The notes under the pieces are model-generated. The model was given only the letters and a program-made list of their open reading frames with translations, did not search any database and was not told the DNA's origin. 39,837 bases of DNA from a bacterium (GTDB lineage Bacteria; Verrucomicrobiota; Verrucomicrobiia; Limisphaerales; UBA11358). The position numbers were made by a program, and so were the translations under genes. The stretch lies in the NCBI GenBank assembly GCA_021780375.1, contig JAJXYT010000084.1, positions 1 through 39,837 of the forward strand. The letters run 5' to 3'. Below are positions 1 through 6,206 of this stretch, piece after piece; position 1 is the stretch's first letter, and each line of letters starts with the position of its first letter.

Positions 1-1470
1 GCCCATCGAGCCCAGCCCGCCGCTGGTAATGAACTGGCGCGGGTGTTCATACTTGAACCACTGGCCGGCCCACATTTGATGCTGGCCCACGCCGGTGGTG
101 ATGAGGGCATCACCCTTGGTCAGTTCGTAGAGCGCCTCGACCACCATCTGTTGGAGGATAATCTGGTCTTGCTGGCCTTTAAGATGGTCCTTCATGTGAT
201 CGCTGGTGGCGATTTCATGCGTGATGGTGTAAGCGAACGGCGCCTTCTGTTTCCACTCGCCAATTTGCTCCAGCCAGGCCGTGTGTTTCTTGTTCAGCGG
301 GCGCTGAGCGAGCATGGCATTGAGCCGCACCAGCGCATCTTTGATGTCACCGACCACGGCCAGGTTGGCGCGGCGATTCTTGTTCAACTCGGATGCGTCA
401 ATGTCCACATGCACAATCGTGCCGTGCTTGCAGAATTCCTCGAACTTGCCGGTCACGCGGTCGTCGAACCGCACGCCGAACGCCAGCAGCAGATCCGCGC
501 CGTCCTTGAGCTTCACCATCGGATCGTTGAACGATTTGCGGTGCGCATATTCGCCGTTGACGGCCCAATTGGCAAACGCCGCGCCGTGCATGCCCAGCCA
601 GCGCAACGACAGCGGGTGCGTCTCGGGAAAACCGCCGATGCCCATGAGGGTGGTCGTGACCGGAATGTTCGTTGCCTCGGCGAATTTCTTGAGCTCCGCC
701 GCCGCGCCGCTGCTGATGATGCCGCCGCCGCAATAAATCACCGGGCGCTCGGCCTTCTCAATCAGGCCCATGATTTCGTTCAACGCCAGGTCGTCGGCGC
801 GCAAATCCGGCTGCGTGTAACCGGGCAGACCTTTTTTGATCTGCGCCAGCGTCGGCCATACCGGCTGGGTTTTGGCCTGCTGGATGTTTTTCGGCACGTC
901 AATCACCACCGGGCCGGGCCGGCCGGTTTGCGCGATATAAAACGCTTCCTTGATGATGCGCGGAATATCGTTCACGTCGGTGATGAGATAGCTGTGCTTC
1001 ACGATGGGCAGCGTCACGCCGATGATGTCGGTTTCCTGGAACGCGCCGCGACCGATCATGTTTTGATTGACCTGGCCGGTGATGGCGATGAGCGGGCAGG
1101 AATCCAGGTAGGCATCGGCAATGGCGGTGACCAGATTGGTCGCGCCGGGACCGCTGGTGCCCATGCACACGCCGGCCTTGCCGGTCGCCCGGCCGTAACC
1201 TTCCGCCGCGAAACTGCCGCCCTGCTCGTGCCGCGGCAGAATGGTGCGGATTTTGGATTTGGTCAGCGACTGGTGGATTTCCATGCTCGCGCCGCCGGGA
1301 TAGGCAAAAATGACCTCCACGCCCTCACGTTCAAGGGCTTCGACGAGGATGTCGCGGCCAAACATGGCCGCGCCGACCTCGGCGCGCGTGGCGGAGGCGG
1401 GTTTTTTTTCCAGTGGCGCCGAAGCCGCTTTGGCGGCGGCGGATCCAGCGATTTCAGTTGTTTTGCTCAT
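1..1470 (-). CDS. ilvB: Acetolactate synthase large subunit (partial, C-terminus outside the window)
   Basis: This is the catalytic subunit of acetohydroxyacid synthase. It condenses two pyruvates to acetolactate, or pyruvate plus 2-ketobutyrate to acetohydroxybutyrate, the first common step to valine, leucine and isoleucine, using ThDP and FAD in the cytoplasm. I translated it by hand because the ORF track needs both ends. It starts at ATG 1470 and runs open to base 1, 490 codons against a usual length of about 570-600. An Ala/Lys-rich leader of about 35 residues precedes the ThDP N-terminal domain with AYPGGASMEIHQ and PRHEQGG, which holds the catalytic Glu. The middle domain carries GADLLLAFGVRFDDRVTG. 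The ThDP-binding domain begins at GVGQHQMWAGQW and is cut at GGLGSMG. The regulatory subunit ilvN would lie outside the window. The gene is preceded by a Val-rich leader peptide and an attenuator hairpin. Confidence 0.96.
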   Translation of the reverse strand, partial: MSKTTEIAGSAAAKAASAPLEKKPASATRAEVGAAMFGRDILVEALEREGVEVIFAYPGGASMEIHQSLTKSKIRTILPRHEQGGSFAAEGYGRATGKAGVCMGTSGPGATNLVTAIADAYLDSCPLIAITGQVNQNMIGRGAFQETDIIGVTLPIVKHSYLITDVNDIPRIIKEAFYIAQTGRPGPVVIDVPKNIQQAKTQPVWPTLAQIKKGLPGYTQPDLRADDLALNEIMGLIEKAERPVIYCGGGIISSGAAAELKKFAEATNIPVTTTLMGIGGFPETHPLSLRWLGMHGAAFANWAVNGEYAHRKSFNDPMVKLKDGADLLLAFGVRFDDRVTGKFEEFCKHGTIVHVDIDASELNKNRRANLAVVGDIKDALVRLNAMLAQRPLNKKHTAWLEQIGEWKQKAPFAYTITHEIATSDHMKDHLKGQQDQIILQQMVVEALYELTKGDALITTGVGQHQMWAGQWFKYEHPRQFITSGGLGSMG

Positions 1471-1480
1471 AGGCTTTGGC

Positions 1481-1570
1481 GATCAAGAGTAAGATTATGA
1501 TTACGATTAAGAATCAGGCCGGAATTTTGACCCTTCTTAATCTTAATCTTTTTCTTAATCTTAATCATCG
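1481..1570. repeat. AT-rich GATTAA-type repeats between attenuator and ilvB start
   Basis: This AT-rich island lies in an otherwise GC-rich sequence. Degenerate copies of GATTAA/TTAATC run through it, including the direct repeat CTTAATCTTAATC twice (about 1536-1568). A perfect 9-bp inverted repeat, GATTAAGAA (1505-1513) with TTCTTAATC (1534-1542), encloses 20 nt. It lies in the ilvB mRNA leader after the attenuator and just before the ilvB start. It could be a simple-sequence expansion or an mRNA structure near the ribosome binding site. No function is assigned. Confidence 0.6.
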
Positions 1571-1605
1571 TATTTTTGGTTGTGGCCGGTGGCGCGGATT
1601 GAACG

Positions 1606-1636
1606 AAAAACCCACGACCGTTTCCAGCCGTGGGTT
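1606..1636 (-). terminator. Attenuator terminator hairpin in the ilvB leader
   Basis: On the minus strand the arm AACCCACG pairs with CGTGGGTT (8 bp, extendable by three pairs including G-U), followed directly by TTTTT. The hairpin lies 21 nt after the stop codon of a valine-rich leader ORF and about 135 nt before ilvB. This is where a transcriptional attenuator sits in ilv leaders of other bacteria. A competing anti-terminator stem is not obvious to me by eye; one candidate is a bulged GTTG/CAAC stem over the end of the leader ORF. Confidence 0.85.
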
Positions 1637-1657
1637 CTTGTTAAAACTTGGTTGCGT

Positions 1658-1729
1658 TCAACAAGCGCCAACGGCGTCGGCGACTACGACGACGACCACA
1701 TTGACCACTTGCAGAACGTTTTTCAACAT
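1658..1729 (-). CDS. Valine-rich leader peptide of the ilvB attenuator
   Basis: This is a 23-codon ORF, too short for the ORF track, starting ATG and ending TGA. Ten of 23 residues are Val, including the run VVNVVVVVV encoded by mixed GTN codons, plus two Leu. It resembles the E. coli ilvBN leader peptide IvbL in composition and position. The expected role is as a sensor: ribosomes stall on Val codons when charged tRNA-Val is low and so prevent the downstream hairpin from forming. The start lies only 9 nt after a promoter -10 hexamer and no Shine-Dalgarno is seen, so the leader may be translated from a leaderless or nearly leaderless mRNA. There is no in-frame upstream start, because a TAA lies five codons before the ATG. 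Confidence 0.85.
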   Translation of the reverse strand: MLKNVLQVVNVVVVVVADAVGAC

Positions 1730-1738
1730 TACCGGCTC

Positions 1739-1766
1739 AGTTTACAGGAGTTATCGGCAGAGTCAA
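1739..1766 (-). promoter_or_regulatory. Promoter of the ilv leader-ilvB transcript
   Basis: On the minus strand, TTGACT (1761-1766) and TAAACT (1739-1744) are separated by 16 nt. They lie directly upstream of the leader peptide and downstream of the rplI terminator, so ilvB has its own transcription unit. The predicted start point falls about 3 nt before, or at, the leader ATG. Confidence 0.65.
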
Positions 1767-1850
1767 GCCCTGTTTTTAGCCAATTTTAACCCCTTTTTTG
1801 CCCTCGCACGCCGAAACCGTGGAGCGGCAAGGTTAATCAGGGAGGCGGAT

Positions 1851-1878
1851 AAAAAAAGCCGCGGAGAAGTTCCGCGGC
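1851..1878 (-). terminator. Intrinsic terminator of the prs-rplY-pth-rpsF-ssb-rplI operon
   Basis: On the minus strand GCCGCGGA, a 5-nt loop and TCCGCGGC form a perfect 8-bp GC-rich stem followed by seven T. It starts 29 nt after the rplI stop codon. Confidence 0.95.
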
Positions 1879-1907
1879 CTGCTAAAAACAAACTGTCCGC
1901 CGGTGGA

Positions 1908-2642
1908 TTACTCGGCTTTCTTTTCCTTCTTTTCGGCCTTGGGCGCCTTGGCGGCTTTTTCCGGTTTTTCACCTTTTTCCGCCCGGACATGTTTCTCCAC
2001 AGGCTTCTTCTCTTTGGGTTTGGATTCAGCCGCTTCGATTTTTTCAGCCTTTTCGGGCTTGGCCGCTTTTTCGCCCCTGGCCTCCCGTCTGACGAAACCG
2101 CGTTTTTCCGTCCTGGGCATTCTGCCTTCCTCAGCCCTGGCTTCGGCGGGCGCCGCCGCGGCCGCCATTTCCGGAGCGGGCGCCGCCGGCGTGGTGCTCT
2201 CGACCCGGACTTTGAGCGTGCCTTTGACTTCGGCGTGAAGGTTCAATTCCACTTCATGGTCACCCACCGCGCGGATCGGGTGTTCGAGATGAATCTTCTT
2301 CTTGTCGAGCGAGATGTCGAACTGATGCTTCAATTCATCGGCAATCATGCCGACGGTCACCGAGCCGAACATCTTGCCGTCTTCGCCCGCCTTGACCTTG
2401 ATGACGCAGATGAGCCTGGAGAGCGCCTTGGAAAGTTCGGCCATGGTGTTGAACTCGTGGGCTTCGCGTTCGGCGCGGCGTTGGCGCAAGGCCTCGATCT
2501 GGCGTTTGTTGGCCTGCGTGAGGGGAATGGCCAGCCGCTGCGGGAACAGAAAGTTGCGCGCGTAACCGGCGGCGACCTTCACCTGATCGGACTCGGCCCC
2601 GAGGCTGACGATGTTGTGCGTGAGAATGACTTCAGTCTTCAT
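1908..2642 (-). CDS. rplI: 50S ribosomal protein L9 with long charged C-terminal tail
   Basis: L9 binds 23S rRNA at the base of the L1 stalk. The N-terminal domain (residues 1-50) shows the family signature VKVAAGYARNFLFPQRLA, followed by the long connecting helix and the C-terminal domain to about residue 150 (FGSVTVGMIADEL, GDHEVELNLHAEVKGTLKVRV). Length is 244 aa against the usual 148 or so. The extra 95 residues are low-complexity Ala/Glu/Lys/Pro (PEKAEKIEAAESKPKEKK), which probably form a disordered tail. It is the last gene of the operon, 75 nt after ssb. The usual rpsR between ssb and rplI is absent. Confidence 0.96.
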   Translation of the reverse strand: MKTEVILTHNIVSLGAESDQVKVAAGYARNFLFPQRLAIPLTQANKRQIEALRQRRAEREAHEFNTMAELSKALSRLICVIKVKAGEDGKMFGSVTVGMIADELKHQFDISLDKKKIHLEHPIRAVGDHEVELNLHAEVKGTLKVRVESTTPAAPAPEMAAAAAPAEARAEEGRMPRTEKRGFVRREARGEKAAKPEKAEKIEAAESKPKEKKPVEKHVRAEKGEKPEKAAKAPKAEKKEKKAE

Positions 2643-2717
2643 AAAAAAAGTGATGCGTGAAACGTGAAACGTGATTTGTGAATCGATCGGCGCTCGCCGA
2701 AAATCAAATGTCCTTCA

Positions 2718-3167
2718 TTAGAACGGAACGTCGTCGTGTTCGGGCGGCGCTTCGGCATCAGCCGGTTGAGGCGCAGACGCGGCTGCCGGACTGGGCCGCG
2801 ATGCCGAAGGTGCGCCGCTGCCTTCGCCGCCCGCCGGGCTGCCGAGAAATTGAACGGATTCGGCGACGACACCCAAGCGGCTGCGTTTCTGGCCGGTTTG
2901 TTTGTCATCCCACTGATCCAACCGCAAACGTCCTTCGACGAGCAGGGGACGGCCTTTGCGCATGTATTGGCCAACATTTTCCGCGGTGCGACCAAAAACA
3001 TCCACATCCACAAAAGTGACTTCTTCTTTCTTTTCCCCGGTTTCTGTCGTCCAGTAACGATTGATTGCCAACCCGATTTTGGCAATCGCCGTGCCCTTGG
3101 GCGTATAGCGCAGTTCGGGGTCGCGGGTGAGGTTGCCGACAAGGATGACTTTGTTAAAGCTAGCCAT
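2718..3167 (-). CDS. ssb: Single-stranded DNA-binding protein
   Basis: It binds ssDNA as an OB-fold oligomer in replication, repair and recombination. The OB domain occupies residues 1-110 (NKVILVGNLTRDPELRYTP, WRTT-like WTTETGEKKEEVTFVDV, YMRKGRPLLVEGRL). A Gly/Ser/Pro/Ala-rich linker follows, and the acidic tip ends DDVPF, the conserved tail that recruits partner proteins. At 149 aa it has normal length. It sits 21 nt after rpsF, as in the common rpsF-ssb arrangement. Confidence 0.98.
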   Translation of the reverse strand: MASFNKVILVGNLTRDPELRYTPKGTAIAKIGLAINRYWTTETGEKKEEVTFVDVDVFGRTAENVGQYMRKGRPLLVEGRLRLDQWDDKQTGQKRSRLGVVAESVQFLGSPAGGEGSGAPSASRPSPAAASAPQPADAEAPPEHDDVPF

Positions 3168-3188
3168 AAGGCCTCCGGGGTTAAGGGT

Positions 3189-3494
3189 TTATTTCGCTGG
3201 TTTCGGCTCGGGCGAGTGCGTAAAGAAAGCGCGGAAAACTTCGCCGTTCAACGCCAGTTTCGTCCGCAATTGCGTGACTGTGGCCGGCGTGCCCGTGAAA
3301 ATCACATTCGCGTAAAATCCGGCGGTGTGTTTCTTGTCGGCCACGCGCGCAAAACTCTTCCGGTCCATCTTTTGCACCGTTTCCACTTTGCCGCCCGCCG
3401 CGGTGATTTCGGAGGAAATCTTGTCGAGGGCGTCTTTGACGCCTTCTTCCCGTCCCGCCGTATTCAGGATGAACAGACCTTCGTATCGTTTCAT
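3189..3494 (-). CDS. rpsF: 30S ribosomal protein S6
   Basis: S6 binds 16S rRNA together with S18. At 101 aa it is typical, with the N-terminal signature MKRYEGLFILNT and the core VETVQKMDRKSFARVADKKHTAGFYANVIF. It lies between pth and ssb. Its partner rpsR (S18) is not found in this cluster and must lie elsewhere if the genome is complete. Confidence 0.96.
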   Translation of the reverse strand: MKRYEGLFILNTAGREEGVKDALDKISSEITAAGGKVETVQKMDRKSFARVADKKHTAGFYANVIFTGTPATVTQLRTKLALNGEVFRAFFTHSPEPKPAK

Positions 3495-3509
3495 TGTTGT
3501 GATTCGTTA

Positions 3510-3583
3510 AATGAGTAACTCGTTAAATCAGTTAAATGGGTTTGGCCCGACCTCGCATTTAACCAGTTAACCAGTTGCTCATT
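3510..3583. repeat. Long imperfect inverted repeat between pth and rpsF
   Basis: The left arm 3510-3538 (AATGAGTAACTCGTTAAATC...) and right arm 3556-3583 pair over about 28 bp with few mismatches; the ends AATGAG/CTCATT and GTTAAATG/CATTTAAC are perfect. The loop is 17 nt. Both arms are built of GTTAA-type units. The right arm touches the pth stop codon, so the hairpin would form in the operon mRNA between pth and rpsF. It has no T-tract, so it is more likely an mRNA processing or stability element, or a degenerate mobile repeat, than a terminator. Confidence 0.7.
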
Positions 3584-4164
3584 CAACCATCTAACTTTCC
3601 ATTCAATTGCATTGCTTTTTGTACCCCGTCGCTCAACCAGCATTCCGTCTGGCCGGCCGCCCGCTCCAGAACTTTTTCCACCAGCGCCGCTTCCGTCCGG
3701 TCAAACCGGCCGAGCACGTAATCCGTGATCTCCCGCGCGCCGTCCCGGCGCCCGATGCCGAGCCGCAGCCGCGCGAATTCGCGCGAACCCAGATGCTGCT
3801 CGATGGATTCCAGCCCGTGATGGCCGCCGCTGCTGCCACCCGCCCGCAACCGAATCTCACCCAGCGGCAAATCCGCGTCGTCCACGCCTACCAGAACCCG
3901 CGTCCGCGGCAACCGGTAAAAATTCATCAATGCCCCCACCGTTTCGCCGCTGGCATTCATGAATGTCTGCGGCTGGCACAACAAAACACGGCGGCCATGG
4001 CGTTCCGCGCGGGCCAGGCGCGCGTTGAACCTGCGTTCGTTCTTCCACTCCGCCCGCCAGCTTGTCGCCAGTTTTTCGACCAGCAAAAAGCCGGCGTTGT
4101 GGCGCGTCTTCGTGTATTCCGCGCCCGGATTGCCCAGGCCCACGATGAGATGCAATGACTCCAT
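3583..4164 (-). CDS. pth: Peptidyl-tRNA hydrolase
   Basis: It cleaves the ester bond of peptidyl-tRNAs released from stalled ribosomes. At 193 aa it has the usual length. The family motifs are visible: LIVGLGNPGAEYTKTRHNAGF, holding Asn12 and the catalytic His22; QPQTFMNASGE; VGVDDADLPLGEIRLRAGGSSGGHHGLESIEQHLGS; and FARLRLGIGR. It lies 42 nt after rplY. The pth-rplY neighbourhood is common in bacteria. Confidence 0.97.
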   Translation of the reverse strand: MESLHLIVGLGNPGAEYTKTRHNAGFLLVEKLATSWRAEWKNERRFNARLARAERHGRRVLLCQPQTFMNASGETVGALMNFYRLPRTRVLVGVDDADLPLGEIRLRAGGSSGGHHGLESIEQHLGSREFARLRLGIGRRDGAREITDYVLGRFDRTEAALVEKVLERAAGQTECWLSDGVQKAMQLNGKLDG

Positions 4165-4206
4165 GCGCGGCGCGGGCGCGGTGATCCTCGCGGATCACCC
4201 GCAAAA

Positions 4207-5007
4207 TTATTTCTTTTTCTCCGCCGGCTTTTTCTCGCCGGCTTTGTCGGCAGCCTTTTCCGCCGCCGCTGCCGCGCCTTTCTCGGCGCCTTTGGCGGGG
4301 ACTCTTTCGCCGGGTTTGGCGCCCTTTTCGCCCTTGGCCGGAGCTTCGCCCTCTTCGCCTTCTTCCTTCTTTTCCTTGATCATCTCGACATCGCCTGCCG
4401 CCACCGCCTCGGTGGTGGTCGCCGCTGCTTCTTCCTCTTCCGCGCGTGGTATCGCCACGGTCACGACCGGGTTGTTCTTGTCGCCAATGATTTCCACACC
4501 CGCAGGGGCCGGGATTTCGCCAAGATGAACGGCCTTGCCGAGTTCCAGATGGCTGACATCAATCACGATCTGCTCCGGCAAATCCTTGGGCAGGGCCCGG
4601 ACTTTGAGCTTGAACAAAATGTGTTCGAGCACGCCGCCACCGGTCTTCACGCCGGCGGCTTCACCGACGGTCTCCAGCGGCACCTGAACGACGACCTTTT
4701 CGTTTTCGGCGACTTCATGAAAATCCACATGCAGGACCTTCCCATCGAGCGGGTGATGCTGGACTTCCTGGACCAGCGCGAGGCGCCTGGCGCGCGCGTC
4801 GTTTTCCACAGACAAATCCACCAGCATATTTTCCGACGCGGAATGATGGATGAGGTCGCTGATTTCCTTCGCGTTGATTTCGAGGTTTTGCGGCTTGGCC
4901 TGATGGCCGTAAATGACCGCCGGCACGCGACCCGTGTCGCGCAATTTCTTGACTCCACCCCGCCGCATCTGCGTCCGGGGATACGCTTTCAATGGCACCG
5001 ATTTCAT
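4207..5007 (-). CDS. rplY: 50S ribosomal protein L25 (general stress protein CTC type) with charged C-terminal tail
   Basis: This 5S rRNA-binding protein is of the long CTC type. The N-terminal L25 domain (about residues 1-95) has YPRTQMRRGGVKKLRDTGRV, PAVIYG and VLHVDFHEV. A C-terminal TL5/CTC beta domain follows to about residue 190 (VQVPLETVGEAAGVKTGGG, DLPEQIVIDVSHLELG). A tail of about 75 residues rich in Glu/Lys/Ala (KEKKEEGEEGEAPAKGEKG) is beyond the usual length. It lies 24 nt after prs and 42 nt before pth. Confidence 0.96.
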   Translation of the reverse strand: MKSVPLKAYPRTQMRRGGVKKLRDTGRVPAVIYGHQAKPQNLEINAKEISDLIHHSASENMLVDLSVENDARARRLALVQEVQHHPLDGKVLHVDFHEVAENEKVVVQVPLETVGEAAGVKTGGGVLEHILFKLKVRALPKDLPEQIVIDVSHLELGKAVHLGEIPAPAGVEIIGDKNNPVVTVAIPRAEEEEAAATTTEAVAAGDVEMIKEKKEEGEEGEAPAKGEKGAKPGERVPAKGAEKGAAAAAEKAADKAGEKKPAEKKK

Positions 5008-5031
5008 GCTAAAAAATGTTTTCCGGCCGGC

Positions 5032-5976
5032 TCAACTTGTGCGCCCGCCTTTGAATTCAAAGAGCGAGTTCACCGACGAATTGCTGTTAATCCGCTTGAT
5101 GGCTTCGCCCAAAAGCCCCGCCACCGACAGCGTCGTTATTTTTACACCGTCAATTGCGGGGCGTTGGACTGTATCAGTTGTAATCAATTCGTCAATGGCT
5201 GATTTTCGCAATCGGTCAATGCCGACATTATTGAGAATGGCATGGGAAACACAGGCCAGAATCTGTTTGGCGCCTTTTTTCTTCAATAACGCCGCCGCCG
5301 CCGTCAAGGTGCCCGCCGTTTCCGTCAAATCGTCCACCAACAGGATGTTTTTGCCGCGAATTTCACCGATCACGGCCATGGATTCCACTTCCGTGGCGCT
5401 TTTGCGCCGCTTGGCCACGATGGCCAGCCCCGATTCGAGCACCTGCGAATAGGCGTGCGCCATTTTCAGGCCACCCACGTCCGGGCTGACGACCACGAGG
5501 TCGGGCAGCTTTTTCTTCTTCAAATACTCGTACATGACCGGCGCGGCATAGAGATGATCCACCGGGATATCGAAAAAACCCTGAATTTGCTGCGCGTGCA
5601 AGTCCACGGTGAGAATGCGGTTGACACCCGCCGCCACCAGCAGGTTGGCGATGAGCTTGGCGGTGATGGGCACGCGCGGCTGGTCCTTGCGGTCCTGGCG
5701 GGCATAACCGTAAAACGGCAGCACGGCGGTGATGCGCGACGCGCTGGCCCGGCGCAACGCGTCAATCATGATGAACAACTCCATCAAATTGTGGTTGGTG
5801 GGCGGCGACGTCGGCTGGACCACGAACACGTCCTCGCCGCGCACGTTCTCCTCGATTTTGATGAACGTCTCGCCGTCAGGAAACGGTTGGATGGAGCACT
5901 TGCCCAATTCCATGCTGATGGATTTGCAGATCGCACGAGCCAAAGGCTCGTTGGCGGTGCCGCTGAAAACTTTCAC
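5032..5976 (-). CDS. prs: Ribose-phosphate pyrophosphokinase (PRPP synthetase)
   Basis: It makes PRPP from ribose-5-phosphate and ATP, feeding purine, pyrimidine, NAD, His and Trp synthesis. At 314 aa it has normal length and starts with GTG. Class I motifs are seen: FSGTANEPLA; FPDGETFIKIEENVRGEDVFVVQPTSPPTN (split here); YGYARQDRK; the ribose-5-phosphate/PRPP loop ILLVDDLTETAGTLTAAA; and the flexible loop KRRKSATEVESMAVIGEI. It is the first gene of the operon. A terminator-like hairpin lies 29 nt upstream of the start codon. Confidence 0.97.
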   Translation of the reverse strand: MKVFSGTANEPLARAICKSISMELGKCSIQPFPDGETFIKIEENVRGEDVFVVQPTSPPTNHNLMELFIMIDALRRASASRITAVLPFYGYARQDRKDQPRVPITAKLIANLLVAAGVNRILTVDLHAQQIQGFFDIPVDHLYAAPVMYEYLKKKKLPDLVVVSPDVGGLKMAHAYSQVLESGLAIVAKRRKSATEVESMAVIGEIRGKNILLVDDLTETAGTLTAAAALLKKKGAKQILACVSHAILNNVGIDRLRKSAIDELITTDTVQRPAIDGVKITTLSVAGLLGEAIKRINSNSSVNSLFEFKGGRTS

Positions 5977-6004
5977 AAATTAATGGTCTTTCAGGTTAAA
6001 ATGG

Positions 6005-6025
6005 AAAAACCGCCGCGGTCGGCGG
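6005..6025 (-). terminator. Terminator-like hairpin in the prs leader
   Basis: On the minus strand CCGCCG-ACCG-CGGCGG is followed by TTTTT. There is no minus-strand gene upstream, since the neighbour is divergent, so it cannot end an upstream operon. It would sit in the 5' leader of prs as a possible attenuator, or it could end a short leader RNA. The stem is 6 bp, all GC. Confidence 0.5.
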
Positions 6026-6070
6026 ATGAAAACGCGACCTGACTGTAACAGTGAACGAACCCGGTGCAAG

Positions 6071-6094
6071 CTGAAATTGGTTACCTGAAATTGG
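6071..6094. repeat. Direct repeat CTGAAATTGG in the prs/DUF2330 divergent region
   Basis: Two exact copies of the 10-mer CTGAAATTGG start at 6071 and 6085, a 14-bp period, in the 230-bp region between the divergent prs and the DUF2330 gene. It is a possible regulator site for either gene. Nothing else stands out in this region apart from the prs leader hairpin. Confidence 0.4.
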
Positions 6095-6206
6095 ATACTG
6101 TTGGGGCGCGTCTGAAAACTCCTTGTCAGGGGTCCCTCGCAGGAGTATTTCCCTGTCAATTCCGTCTGCTTCAGATGTGTGGCAAAATCACAATGCTGAA
6201 TTGTCT

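Noticed and set aside
43-1500. 485-codon plus-strand ORF
   Set aside because: Exact antisense of ilvB. His/Ala/Arg/Gly-rich composition is typical of GC-rich antisense frames, and no family is visible.
1476-2660. 394-codon plus-strand ORF with many Phe/Gly/Arg
   Set aside because: Antisense of rplI and of the terminator/leader region; the Phe-rich stretch is the complement of the Lys/Glu tail of L9.
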